Positions 8,261 to 16,794 of a stretch of 64,000 bases of DNA are shown one piece after another. The position numbers and the translations under genes are program-made. The stretch's first letter is position 1. Each line of letters starts with the position of its first letter. The notes beneath the pieces were generated by a model. The model ran no database searches. It had not been told where the DNA came from and saw nothing but the letters and a program-made list of their open reading frames with translations. Source of the stretch: Sinomicrobium weinanense (GTDB lineage Bacteria > Bacteroidota > Bacteroidia > Flavobacteriales > Flavobacteriaceae); NCBI RefSeq assembly GCF_018863395.1, contig NZ_JAHKRR010000002.1, positions 310,001 to 374,000 of the forward strand, read 5' to 3'.

Positions 8261-8507
8261 AAGCGGGACACCCCTACTTTGACAAGTGATATACTGAGCT
8301 TGCCGAAGTGCTCAGTACAGGCCTTCATCTGAAGAGGGGAGCCTTTAATACGGTCTGTGTAACACAAGGGAAGTTCCGGAGGAACAGCTTCAAAAAACAT
8401 TAGTGTATTTGTGACTAACAAAAATTGGAACGTTTTAATCTTAAGAAGCAATAAGTTTCAATCGTTAAAACTCCAAAAACAATAAACTAAGAACTAAAAA
8501 AACCGTC

Positions 8508-9545
8508 ATGCGTTCATGGCTTAAGAACAATTTCAGAACTATTACCAAAATAACATTGGTCCTTATCTATATGGTAATAGTAGCCGGTGCCCTCGTCCGG
8601 ATGACAGGGAGCGGCATGGGCTGTCCGGACTGGCCCAAATGTTTCGGATATTACATCCCCCCTACCGAGGAATCACAGCTCCTCTGGCAGCCCGGCAGGT
8701 CATTTAAAAAAGGGCATATCATCATCCGGGAAGAAGCATTGCTGGTAGCTAAAGAAAATTTCACCACAACAGACAAATTCATCCCGGACCATTGGGAGCC
8801 CTACACCAGGCACGACTATGCCGTGTTCAATCCCTCCCACACCTGGACAGAATACATCAACCGCCTGTTCGGAGCGCTGGCCGGGTTTGCCACATTGTTT
8901 ATGGCTATGGCCTCATTTACTTTCTGGAAAAAGAACAAGACTGTGACCCTGCTTTCCTGGCTGGCCGTGTTCGGCATGGGCTTCCAGGCATGGCTTGGGG
9001 CCACAGTGGTCTATTCTTTGCTAGCCCCTGTAAAGATCACTATTCACATGGTGATGGCATTGGCCATTGTGGCCCTGGTATTATACATTTTACATATCAC
9101 AAGAAACAGGGAAAAAAGCTATAAGGTCAACACCCTGTTCACCAATCTCGTATGGCTGGCCCTTATCCTTACTGTGATACAAGTAGTACTGGGCACCCAG
9201 GTAAGACAGTTTGTCGACGACCAGGCCAAACTTCTGGGCGACACCGCACGTGCCATATGGCTCCATAATCCGGACCTCACATTTTACATCCACCGTTCGT
9301 TTTCCATATTGGTACTGGTCGTTAATGTATTTCTGTATATCCTCAACCGTAAAAGACAATTGCATTATTCGCGTTTAAACTGGGTGATGATCCTGATAGG
9401 AATTGAAATACTCAGCGGTATAGTCATGGCTTACTTTGATTTTCCGTTGGCTTCCCAGCCTGTTCACCTCGTTATTGCATCGGTGCTGTTCGGGGTACAG
9501 TTTTATCTGTTGCTCGATACCAGGCATGCCGCGAAATCTTTGTAA
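8508..9545 (+). CDS. ctaA: Heme A synthase (COX15/CtaA family)
   Basis: Converts heme O to heme A for aa3/cytochrome-c oxidase in the inner membrane. The 345-residue protein is strongly hydrophobic with about eight membrane segments. Family landmarks: GALVRMTGSGMGCPDWPKC in the first loop, four heme-ligand-type histidines in HTWTEYINRLFG, HMVMALA, HRSFSIL and PVHLVIAS, and the GTQVRQFVD loop. It stands alone between repeat-rich gaps; the protoheme farnesyltransferase (CtaB) usually found nearby is not in this window. Confidence 0.95.
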   Translation: MRSWLKNNFRTITKITLVLIYMVIVAGALVRMTGSGMGCPDWPKCFGYYIPPTEESQLLWQPGRSFKKGHIIIREEALLVAKENFTTTDKFIPDHWEPYTRHDYAVFNPSHTWTEYINRLFGALAGFATLFMAMASFTFWKKNKTVTLLSWLAVFGMGFQAWLGATVVYSLLAPVKITIHMVMALAIVALVLYILHITRNREKSYKVNTLFTNLVWLALILTVIQVVLGTQVRQFVDDQAKLLGDTARAIWLHNPDLTFYIHRSFSILVLVVNVFLYILNRKRQLHYSRLNWVMILIGIEILSGIVMAYFDFPLASQPVHLVIASVLFGVQFYLLLDTRHAAKSL

Positions 9546-9584
9546 CTTTACCCCCGGAAAAGGATGGGAAAAAGACACATCGCC

Positions 9585-9705
9585 ACCCTGAACTTGTTTG
9601 GCTTCGCCGAATCTTCAATTTCAGGGCCTCATGGCGATTGTCCGATCACCGTAATGGGATGCTGAAACACTTCGATTGTACTCAGTACAGGCAAGTTCAG
9701 CATAA
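9585..9705. repeat. Cluster of CTTCGA/CAGTACAGG and CGCCA inverted repeats
   Basis: Holds a CTTCGATTGTACTCAGTACAG unit (about 9671-9692), a GATGCTGAA/TTCAGCAT inverted pair, and a CGCCA/TGGCG pair around CCCTGAA...TTCAGGG at 9590-9640. The CTTCGA unit also occurs near 8090, 8290 and 25419. No gene is supported between ctaA and the next start at 9748. Confidence 0.55.
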
Positions 9706-9747
9706 CGTAAGGACTATTAAATACTATACAATACCAAGTAACACAAT

Positions 9748-10260
9748 ATGATTTATAAATTCCGAATAATACTGGATGCCGAGGAAGACGTCTTCAGGGA
9801 TATCGAAATAGAAGCCGGGGACTCACTGGAGGAGTTTCACAATACCATCACGCAGGCCTTTGGTTTCGAAGGCTCCGAAATGGCTTCGTTCTACCTCAGT
9901 GATGACGAATGGAACCAGGGCGAAGAGATCTCTCTTTTCGACATGGGGGAAGGCCAGGACGATGCCGTACGCCTTATGAGCGAAACCACGCTCGAAGATG
10001 CCATAAACGAAGAAAGTACCAGGCTTATCTATATCTATGATTTTTTAAATATGTGGACTTTTTTCGTAGAACTGGCCGATATTGCCGAAAAAGAAGACGG
10101 CCGGGCCTATCCCAACCTGCTGTTCGCCCACGGACAGCTTCCGGAGTTCCCTCCCGAAAAGCAATTCGAAGCTGAAGAAGGTCTTTCCGAAGACTTTAAT
10201 GACCTCGGAATGGACATCGACGACTACGACAATCTCGATTTTGACGAAAACTGGAATTGA
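9748..10260 (+). CDS. pRiA4b ORF-3-like protein (IS1096 passenger family)
   Basis: A 170-residue, very acidic soluble protein. The first half, beginning with YKFRIILDAEEDVFRDIEI and continuing through LEEFHNTITQAFGF, matches the pRiA4b_ORF3 domain pattern (often labelled IS1096 passenger TnpR-like). The C-terminal 40 residues are mostly Asp/Glu, ending DDYDNLDFDENWN. Function is unknown; despite the name, no transposase or insertion sequence is nearby. The chosen ATG follows an A-rich leader. A GGAGTT-type repeat starts about 10 bases after the stop. Confidence 0.82.
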   Translation: MIYKFRIILDAEEDVFRDIEIEAGDSLEEFHNTITQAFGFEGSEMASFYLSDDEWNQGEEISLFDMGEGQDDAVRLMSETTLEDAINEESTRLIYIYDFLNMWTFFVELADIAEKEDGRAYPNLLFAHGQLPEFPPEKQFEAEEGLSEDFNDLGMDIDDYDNLDFDENWN

Positions 10261-10270
10261 GAGCGCAGTT

Positions 10271-10353
10271 AGTTTTGGAGTTGATGAGTTTGGGAGTTCG
10301 GAGTTATGGAGTTATTGGGGATGGATGACGGGAGACCGGGGACCGATGTTCTT
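10271..10353 (+). repeat. GGAGTT-type short-period repeat after the pRiA4b ORF-3 stop
   Basis: Third copy of the composite AGTTTTGGAGTT / TTCGGAGTTATGGAGTT / GGATGGATGACGG / GACCGG repeat, again just after a stop codon and in sense orientation. The rest of the gap to 10539 holds two AAAACATT(A/C)GTGTAT words (about 10403 and 10489) that also occur at 8392. Confidence 0.7.
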
Positions 10354-10539
10354 TTAAATCGACTGAAATATAGTTCATAAAGATGTTTCGAAAGAACAAC
10401 TCAAAACATTCGTGTATCTGTGGCAAAAGAAAACGACAAACCAACAACAAATAATTAAAAAACAACATACCACAAATACACCCACTCAAAAAACATTAGT
10501 GTATTCGTGGCCTAAAAACAGAACAAGATTTAAAACCAT

Positions 10540-11598
10540 ATGCTAAACCTTTATCCGTCACAAATAGAAAGCCTCTCTGTGCACCGTGTGGGCAACAAGA
10601 GCAGGAACGAAGACATTTTTTTATCGCGCGAGCCCTATCTCCTGAACGACGAGATCACGGCCATCCTTAAAGAATACTTCCTCAAACCCTTCCGGGAAAA
10701 GGAAGAAAACTATTTCCGCTTTGCCAACGAGGTCGATGTGGAGTTTCATCCGCTTTACGATATCATCTCAGACATGTTCACCAACCCGGCAAGCACCCAT
10801 GAGAATTCTAAAAAAATCGCCACACATCTCTTCGACCAGTCCAACCATCCCCACATCAAGAGCGGAGAGGTCTACGTGACCTATTTCAGCGATATGGTCA
10901 TGGACAATGAAAAGATCGATGCCATCGGTATCTTCAAAAGCGAGCTGAAGCACGATTTTCTCCAGTTCCGCGAAAGCGAGACCAACCTGGACATCGTTAT
11001 CCAGCAAGGGGTGAACATTAACAAGCTGGACAAGGGTTGCCTCATCTTTAATGTACACAAAGAAGAAGGCTACAAAATACTCTCCGTAGACAGCAACCGT
11101 TACGATGCGAAATACTGGGTGGAAAACTTCCTCGGTGTGGATGCCCTTACCGATGAAAACTACTTCACCAAGAAATACCTCAAATTCTGCCAGGACTTTG
11201 CCAAGGACGTAGTGCTCCCGGCAGAAGACAAAAAACAGGAAGTGATGTTTATGAACCGCGCCGTAAACCACTTTGCCAAAAACGATGACTTCGAAGAGAC
11301 CAATTTCCTCAACGAAGTAATGGACAATCCGGAACTGATCCCCGAGTTTAAGCACTACAAGGTAGAGAAAGGGCCAAAATATCATATCGAGGATGTTTCC
11401 AATTTCCCCATAGCCAACAAGGCCGTTTCCGAAGCACGGAAAAAGATCAAGAACGTCATCAACCTCGATACCAACATCCAGATCAAAATGGATTTTATAA
11501 ATCCCGAATCTGCCGAGAAGTTTGTGGAAAAAGGCTGGGACGAGGAAAAACAGATGTACTATTACCTCGTATACTTCAATAAGGAAGAAAAGAGTTAG
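10540..11598 (+). CDS. 37-kDa nucleoid-associated protein (NdpA/YejK family)
   Basis: A 352-residue soluble protein of the NA37 family. Recognised by the segments FREKEENYFRF, VYVTYFSDMV followed by DAIGIFKSE, LDKGCLIFN and DAKYWVENFLGV. E. coli YejK, the named relative, associates with the nucleoid and topoisomerases; the role in flavobacteria is not established. Convergent with the gene at 11684 and separated from it by a long-stemmed terminator-like inverted repeat. Length is normal and there is no sign of damage. Confidence 0.88.
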   Translation: MLNLYPSQIESLSVHRVGNKSRNEDIFLSREPYLLNDEITAILKEYFLKPFREKEENYFRFANEVDVEFHPLYDIISDMFTNPASTHENSKKIATHLFDQSNHPHIKSGEVYVTYFSDMVMDNEKIDAIGIFKSELKHDFLQFRESETNLDIVIQQGVNINKLDKGCLIFNVHKEEGYKILSVDSNRYDAKYWVENFLGVDALTDENYFTKKYLKFCQDFAKDVVLPAEDKKQEVMFMNRAVNHFAKNDDFEETNFLNEVMDNPELIPEFKHYKVEKGPKYHIEDVSNFPIANKAVSEARKKIKNVINLDTNIQIKMDFINPESAEKFVEKGWDEEKQMYYYLVYFNKEEKS

Positions 11599-11612
11599 TC
11601 AGAGATGTGAGA

Positions 11613-11683
11613 GGGTGAGAAAGTGAGAGGGTGAGATTTTATTATTTTGATATTCCACCTCTCACCCTCTCACTTTCTCACCC
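11613..11683. terminator. 24-bp perfect inverted repeat built of TGAGAAAG words
   Basis: Arms 11613-11636 and 11660-11683 are exact reverse complements (24 bp) around a 23-base A/T-rich loop. The arms are made of a degenerate 7-base word (GGTGAGA / AAGTGAG). The element fills the gap between two convergent genes, so a bidirectional terminator is likely. The same word family, without the second arm, follows the TonB receptor stop at 31402. Confidence 0.75.
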
Positions 11684-12799
11684 CTAAGACCCGTTAAACA
11701 ACCGCCTCGTACTGATATCTTCGTAATTCCGCTTTACAAAATCGAGGGCCGCTCCCAGGACCTCGCCCATGTTGCGGGCTTTTTTAAACTCTACATCCTG
11801 TACAAACTGTAAGATCTCCATCTTTAACTGCTCTACGTTTTCGGGTATGGAGATCGTATCGGTCCTGGCACAGTCCAGCAGTTCTTCCATACGTTCGTGA
11901 CAACTGATCAGCCGTTTGGCCACGATAGACCGTTCCTCTACCTTGTACTGGTCTACCGAACTGCGCTGCAATTTATCGCGCACCAGGTTTACCATAATAA
12001 TGTTTTCCTTAAAAAACTGCGGACGATACACTTTGAACTTTCCTTCATAACACTGCTGATCAAAATCTATGGCCCTGATCTTATAGACCACATGATCAAA
12101 ATCGTGCGTAGGGACAATGACGTAGTTATACGACCGCATATCGCCCAACAGCCGTATCATACAGCGTTCGTTGAACTTTACAAACTCTTTGGCGATCTGT
12201 GATTTTTCCATTTCAGAACATATGGGCAACAATTCCTTCATAAAAACATCGCCGGGGATACCTGCTATATGTTCTTCGATCAGGGTATCCTTATAGACCA
12301 GGAAGTTCAGGTTATAGGGCGAAAGCATATGCTCCAGTTCCAGCCCGTAAATACGGGAGGCATCGGCTTTTTTGACGTAGAAATAGGTATAGTTGTCGTT
12401 TAACACGTTCCTCACCTTAATGCGGAAAGGCTTGGAATTGCCGAACGTACAGTAATCAATGGCATCTACATTGAGAAACTGCAAAATGGCATCGCTACCG
12501 TCCGAATGCAATATGGAATAGACCCTTTTCAGGCTCAGGTCTATCTCCTGGTCATCAAATTCGTTATAGTATACCCGTATCCAGAGTGTATCTTCATCAT
12601 TTCTGTCATACACCACCGTAGAACCCGAAAAACGCAACAGATCATCATAAAAAATAGGGAACTTGATCGTTCGGTTATACTCTCTCAGGTACCCGTGCAG
12701 TTTTTTCGTCACCGGAAAGGCGGGTTTCTTTTTCGACATCAACTTTTCTTCTTCCATCTTCAGTGCAATAAAAGTGGTTTCTTTTTCAAACTTAAGCAT
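11684..12799 (-). CDS. Uncharacterised protein with kinase-like landmarks
   Basis: A 371-residue soluble protein that I recognise only as a conserved flavobacterial hypothetical. From residue 120 it shows protein-kinase-fold landmarks in order: a beta3-like lysine in YFYVKKAD (K143/K144), an alphaC-like glutamate in GLELEHML, a hinge-like TLIEEHIAGIPGD (172-184), a catalytic-loop-like LLGDMRSYN (D220, N225) and a metal-site-like IRAIDFDQQ (D245, D247). This resembles aminoglycoside-phosphotransferase/HipA-type loops with the His of HGD replaced by Leu. The kinase reading is inference. ATG 12799 is preferred over in-frame ATGs at 12964 (spurious) and 12739 (MSKKKPAFPV, also plausible). Confidence 0.75.
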   Translation of the reverse strand: MLKFEKETTFIALKMEEEKLMSKKKPAFPVTKKLHGYLREYNRTIKFPIFYDDLLRFSGSTVVYDRNDEDTLWIRVYYNEFDDQEIDLSLKRVYSILHSDGSDAILQFLNVDAIDYCTFGNSKPFRIKVRNVLNDNYTYFYVKKADASRIYGLELEHMLSPYNLNFLVYKDTLIEEHIAGIPGDVFMKELLPICSEMEKSQIAKEFVKFNERCMIRLLGDMRSYNYVIVPTHDFDHVVYKIRAIDFDQQCYEGKFKVYRPQFFKENIIMVNLVRDKLQRSSVDQYKVEERSIVAKRLISCHERMEELLDCARTDTISIPENVEQLKMEILQFVQDVEFKKARNMGEVLGAALDFVKRNYEDISTRRLFNGS

Positions 12800-12864
12800 T
12801 TTTTTACCGTAGCTATGAGCAGGCAGGCTAAAAATTACAACACCATACCTCGAATTCCCCTCTC

Positions 12865-12968
12865 CTTTGTGTATCTCTGTGAAAACTCCCGTGCACCTCT
12901 GTGGCATGACCAAAAACGCACTGTTATTAACCACAAAGGCCGCAAAGTTTTTCACAGAGGGCACAAAG
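12865..12968. repeat. CTCTGTG-word inverted repeat
   Basis: Arms 12865-12886 and 12947-12968 are an imperfect inverted pair (about 22 bp) built from CTTTGTG and CTCTGTG words, with further copies between them. Related words occur at 15170-15205, 55610-55655 and 60470-60535. It lies upstream of the kinase-like gene on the minus strand and may overlap its leader. No gene is supported from 12965 to 13144. Confidence 0.6.
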
Positions 12969-13144
12969 CGGGCTTTCTTTAGAAGTAAATATGCGTATCA
13001 CCATATACAAAAGCCTTCAGAGTTGAAAAACGAACCGCACCTCCGGGAATCGTTCAAAAAAATAATCGGCCAATTCGGCCAATAGTTTGTAACAAAATCG
13101 TATTTTTTTCGTCAGGTTATGTAAAATCGTTAAAAACGAATACT

Positions 13145-14038
13145 TTGGAAACCATTTTAAACATCCGGAACCTTACCAAGAAATTCGGTTACCTCACGGC
13201 AGTGAAAGACCTTTCCTTTTCCATCGAAAAAGGGAACGTTTACGGTATCCTGGGGCCTAACGGCAGCGGAAAATCCACCACACTCGGTATTGTGCTCAAC
13301 GTAGTGAACAAAACCAAGGGCAGTTTTGAGTGGTTTGACGGGAAAGTCACGACCCATGACGCCCTGAAAAAAGTGGGGGCCATCATAGAACGGCCCAATT
13401 TCTACCCGTATATGTCCGCCGAAAAAAACCTGGACCTCGTATGCAAGATCAAGGGCGTACCCCGCGAAAAAATACAGGAAAAGCTGGAAGTGGTGGGCTT
13501 GTATGACCGTAAAGACAGTAAGTTCAAAAACTATTCCCTCGGAATGAAACAGCGCCTGGCCATTGCCTCTGCCCTGCTCAACGACCCCGAGATCCTGATC
13601 CTCGACGAACCCACCAACGGGCTCGACCCCCAGGGTATTCACCAGATCAGGGAGATCATCAAAAAGATCGCCTCCAACGGAACCACCATCCTCCTCGCCT
13701 CGCACCTGCTGGACGAAGTGGAGAAAGTATGCACCCATGTGGTGGTGCTCCGCAAAGGCGAAAAACTATATTCCGGAAGGGTAGACCAAATGGTGGCCAG
13801 CCACGGTTTCTTTGAACTCCGCTGCAAGGACCGCGATAAGGCCCTGTCACTGCTCCGGGAAAGCCATGCCTTTAAAGACCTCAAGGAGGAGAACAGCACC
13901 ATCACCGCCTTCCTCAACGAACCCATGGAAGCGGAGGCCTTTAATAAACTGATGTTCGACAATGGCATTATACTCTCGCACCTCGTTAAGCGGAAGGAAA
14001 GCCTGGAAGAGCAGTTTTTGACGCTTACGGGGGATTGA
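13145..14038 (+). CDS. ABC transporter ATP-binding protein
   Basis: ATPase subunit of an ABC-2 type transporter, 297 residues, starting with TTG. Walker A GPNGSGKSTT (37-46), signature YSLGMKQR, Walker B ILILDEPTNGLD, and the switch histidine in LLASHLLDE are all present. A C-terminal extension of about 80 residues after the nucleotide-binding domain is usual for BcrA/NatA-type ATPases. The partner permease starts at 14288. The gap of 249 bases between them is largely taken up by a MITE-like repeat, which may weaken cotranscription. Substrate unknown. Confidence 0.93.
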   Translation: METILNIRNLTKKFGYLTAVKDLSFSIEKGNVYGILGPNGSGKSTTLGIVLNVVNKTKGSFEWFDGKVTTHDALKKVGAIIERPNFYPYMSAEKNLDLVCKIKGVPREKIQEKLEVVGLYDRKDSKFKNYSLGMKQRLAIASALLNDPEILILDEPTNGLDPQGIHQIREIIKKIASNGTTILLASHLLDEVEKVCTHVVVLRKGEKLYSGRVDQMVASHGFFELRCKDRDKALSLLRESHAFKDLKEENSTITAFLNEPMEAEAFNKLMFDNGIILSHLVKRKESLEEQFLTLTGD

Positions 14039-14102
14039 TAATGTGCCAGTTTGTTAATGAGATCATTTGATAATGAGAACACGGATCGTAGTTGAGGGAA
14101 GT

Positions 14103-14228
14103 CCCCTCTGCCTTCGGCATCTCCCCTTAGGGGAGAGTTTCGATCTTTTCTCTACCAAAGTGAACTAATTAACAAAGTTTAAAAGAAAACTTTCTCCCCC
14201 TCGGGGGGAGATGCCGAAGGCAGAGGGG
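14103..14228. mobile_element. 126-bp MITE-like element with perfect 24-bp terminal inverted repeats
   Basis: Terminal arms 14103-14126 (starting CCCCTCTGCCTTCGGCATCT) and 14205-14228 are exact reverse complements. Each arm also nests a local palindrome (CTCCCCTTAGGGGAG left, CTCCCCCTCGGGGGGAG right). There is no coding capacity. It sits inside an ABC operon between ATPase and permease. No clear target-site duplication was seen. Whether it is mobile or a stable cruciform or processing site cannot be decided from one copy. Confidence 0.7.
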
Positions 14229-14287
14229 GATCGTTCTCCAAAGCCCTATCCGGCAACCTTCGAATACAAACCTGAAACAATAAAAAT

Positions 14288-15118
14288 ATGCTTCGCTTAT
14301 TACAGATAGAATCCATAAAACTGTGGAACAACCGGGCCAGTAAATTCCTTATTGTGGCCTATTTTGTACTGTTGTTGTCCATAGCGCTTATCGCCGCCGT
14401 TAGGTTCGATATCGGCCCTGTGAAATTTCACCTGGCCGAACAGGGTATTTTCAATTTTCCCTATATCTGGCACTTTAACACCTATGTCGCGGCTTTTTTT
14501 AAACTGTTCCTGGCCATAGTTATCGTATCCATGACGGCCAACGAATACAGCAACAAGACCATAAAGCAAAACCTCATCGACGGATTGAGCAAATGGGAGT
14601 TTATCTACTCCAAATTCCTTACCGTGCTCAGCTTTGCAGCCATTTCCACGGTATTTGTCTTTACGGTATCCCTGATCCTGGGGCTTTTCTATTCCGATTT
14701 TAACGAAATGTCCATTATCTTTTCGGACCTGCAATACCTCCTGGCCTTTTTTATAAAGCTGGTGAGCTTTTTCTCGTTCTGCCTGTTCCTGGGCATCCTG
14801 GTGAAACGGTCGGCCTTTGCGCTGGGCTTTCTCTTTTTGTGGCAGATCCTCGAAGGGCTGTTCTATATGGTCATCCGCTGGCAGTCAGACGGTGCTACTG
14901 CGGCAAGCATATCCCAGTTCTTCCCGCTCGATGCCATGAGCAACCTTATCAAAGAACCCTGGACACGGCTATCGGCCGTAAAGACCGTAGCAGGGCAAAT
15001 AGGCGAAGACATCTCCCGCGATTATGCCGTGCATTGGTATTCCATAGCCATTGCACTCGCCTGGACCGCCCTGTTCATCTACTGGTCTTATGCGCTGCTG
15101 AAAAGGCGTGACCTGTAA
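14288..15118 (+). CDS. ABC-2 type transporter permease
   Basis: A 276-residue inner-membrane protein with about six hydrophobic segments (approximately residues 18-40, 60-85, 108-135, 148-172, 178-200 and 250-270). The cytosolic loop MTANEYSNKTIKQNLIDG after TM2 is the typical ABC-2 membrane-domain segment that contacts the ATPase. Pairs with the ATPase at 13145. It could export a small molecule or maintain the envelope; the sequence does not say. Intact, ordinary start. Confidence 0.88.
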   Translation: MLRLLQIESIKLWNNRASKFLIVAYFVLLLSIALIAAVRFDIGPVKFHLAEQGIFNFPYIWHFNTYVAAFFKLFLAIVIVSMTANEYSNKTIKQNLIDGLSKWEFIYSKFLTVLSFAAISTVFVFTVSLILGLFYSDFNEMSIIFSDLQYLLAFFIKLVSFFSFCLFLGILVKRSAFALGFLFLWQILEGLFYMVIRWQSDGATAASISQFFPLDAMSNLIKEPWTRLSAVKTVAGQIGEDISRDYAVHWYSIAIALAWTALFIYWSYALLKRRDL

Positions 15119-15200
15119 AAAGAGAAGCATAAACATTACAACATACCGAAAAGGCACAAGGAAGGCTATGACCTGCGTTGTGCCTTTGTGCCTTTGTGTC

Positions 15201-15344
15201 TTCGTGCCCCCCTTACAAAAACAATCCGTGTTCAGGATAAAACAGGCCGTTCCCCGGTAAAAATAAGCCTCCTTCATTGTAAAATAGACGATCCCCGGTA
15301 TCAAACAGGTATTCCCTGCGATAAAGCAGCCTTCCCGATACAAA
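15201..15344. repeat. 21-bp-period tandem array with phased A-tracts
   Basis: Successive 21-base units start at 15201, 15222, 15243, 15264, 15285 and 15306, followed by an 18-base unit at 15327. Nearly all end in an A-tract (TAAAA, TAAAAA, TCAAA) and most begin CA or TA; inner bases vary except a recurrent TTCCC/TCCCCGGTA. Twenty-one bases is two helical turns, so the A-tracts are in phase and should bend the DNA. On the minus strand one frame reads as heptapeptides with F or L first and L last (for example FYPEHGL). No start codon supports a gene. It fills most of the gap 15119-15514. That gap also has CCTTTGTG words at 15180-15200. Confidence 0.65.
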
Positions 15345-15514
15345 GCTTTTTTCGAATATATCCGCAATATGGGCTACGACGGTAAACTATTCTATAAAAA
15401 ACAGCCCCGGGGCCAAAGGCTATCCTTTACTTACCCGATGATTTACAGAATGTTGTATATTGTTGGGTGGAAATTTTTTAAACGGTCATTTATGGGCACA
15501 CCTATTTAAAAACA

Positions 15515-16069
15515 ATGATAAAAATGAAAAAACAAATATTATTTATACATGGAGGGGGCGAAGGCGGTTATAAAGCAGACACTAAATTAGCTGATTCCCT
15601 TAGAAAGGAATTGGGAGATGCCTATGAGGTATACAACCCTGAAATACATTTCAACGACACGCTTCCGGATTTCGGATGGCTTAAACAAATCGGGAAAGAG
15701 ATTTCATTGACTGGTGAAAAGATCATTTTGGCGGGACACTCTTTCGGCGCTTCCATGCTTTTGAAATATTTGTCGGAAAACCGGGTACAGAAAAAAATTG
15801 ACGGACTTTTTCTGGCCGCCCCACCCTATTGGAGTGGTGACGAAGATTGGAAACAAGGCATTAAGCTGCACAAGAATTTTGCAGATAGTATACCGAAGGA
15901 TATTCCGATTTTTCTCTACCATTGCAAAGATGACGAAGAAGTACCGTTTACCCATCTCAAATTTTACACACAAAACCTGCCGCAGGCCACTGTTCGCAAA
16001 ATAACCGGTGGAGGGCATCAATTTAATAACGACCTATCGTTTATGGCAAAAGATATGAAATCATTATAA
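15515..16069 (+). CDS. Small alpha/beta hydrolase (RBBP9/YdeN-like)
   Basis: A 184-residue soluble alpha/beta-hydrolase. The N-terminal ILFIHGGGEGGY is the oxyanion-hole segment, GHSFG (nucleophile S76) the elbow, CKDDEEVPF carries the acid and GGGHQF the catalytic histidine, so the triad is complete. Size and the missing cap domain fit RBBP9/YdeN-type serine hydrolases. Substrate unknown. The ATG at 15515 is followed by an in-frame ATG at 15524 (MKKQILFIHG), which may be the true start. Confidence 0.85.
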   Translation: MIKMKKQILFIHGGGEGGYKADTKLADSLRKELGDAYEVYNPEIHFNDTLPDFGWLKQIGKEISLTGEKIILAGHSFGASMLLKYLSENRVQKKIDGLFLAAPPYWSGDEDWKQGIKLHKNFADSIPKDIPIFLYHCKDDEEVPFTHLKFYTQNLPQATVRKITGGGHQFNNDLSFMAKDMKSL

Positions 16070-16123
16070 AGATCAAAGCCCAGGCTGGCGCGAGCGGAGA
16101 CATGAGAACAAAAAACAAACACT

Positions 16124-16516
16124 ATGGACATACCGGTTTTAATAGCCAATATTCTGACTTTATTAGCCTTCTTCATTCATATGTTTACAGGTGATGGAGA
16201 ACTGAAAATATTTGAGCCTGAAAATGACGAAAAGCATTTAAAACGAGAAAAATGGACCATGGTAAGATGTGGCTGGCATTGGGTTTCGTTTGACTTATTA
16301 TTTGCCTCCATTGGACTTGGAATAATAAACTTTACTGACTTTTTAGAAAATGAAAAACTGCTGCTTCAAATATTAGCAATTTATTTTCTTGGTTATGGAA
16401 TTGTGTTCTTAATAGTAATCACTATTTCCAGGAAATTTCCAAAGAACTATTTGAAATTGGGACAATGGATATTATTATGGCTAATAAGCGGATTACTTTA
16501 TTGGGGATTAAACTAA
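16124..16516 (+). CDS. Conserved four-helix membrane protein of unknown function
   Basis: 130 residues with four hydrophobic segments (about 3-22, 48-68, 78-102, 110-128) and a polar loop GDGELKIFEPENDEKHLKREKW between the first two. I do not recognise a named family, though similar small membrane proteins occur in flavobacteria. Preceded by a GCTGGCGCGAGCGG word at about 16083-16096 that is related to one near 18870. No operon partner is evident. Confidence 0.7.
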   Translation: MDIPVLIANILTLLAFFIHMFTGDGELKIFEPENDEKHLKREKWTMVRCGWHWVSFDLLFASIGLGIINFTDFLENEKLLLQILAIYFLGYGIVFLIVITISRKFPKNYLKLGQWILLWLISGLLYWGLN

Positions 16517-16589
16517 CATGAATAATGGATAAACTCTTTGAAATGAAGGCGCCTTAAACTGTAACCTTATTTGAATTTTTCTAAAAGGG

Positions 16590-16728
16590 TCCTCCCTTCA
16601 GACGAAGGGAGGTGGTCCCGATTGAGATCGGGATCGGAGAACCTGTCCCGAGATATCGGGAGTTTGAAAGCCCGGGCCATGGGAAAAATATAAAAATTCA
16701 GAGTTATACCTAACGTCTGGGCCCCGGT
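16590..16728 (+). repeat. Dispersed structured element, copy C
   Basis: Third copy of the element seen at 2859-2991 (minus) and 8080-8260. It has an intact first hairpin (CCTCCCTTC/GAAGGGAGG, 16591-16612), a second hairpin TCCCGAT/ATCGGGA (16616-16633), a third CCCGAGATATCGGG module (about 16648-16661), then GAAAGCCC and AAAATATAAA. The GGGATTATCCCAGGACATG block has decayed here. It fills the gap 16517-16794 before the peptidase E gene. Confidence 0.72.
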
Positions 16729-16794
16729 TGCTACCAGTTTCCAACTGAACGCCATCTCAAACCATTCCAAACACACAATACCTATTGTATAAAC

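Noticed and set aside
9748-10260. Insertion-sequence passenger gene marking a mobile element
   Set aside because: The family name refers to IS1096, but there is no transposase or terminal inverted repeat around the gene.
15201-15344. CRISPR array
   Set aside because: Units are only 21 bases, have no constant repeat separated by unique spacers, and there are no cas genes.
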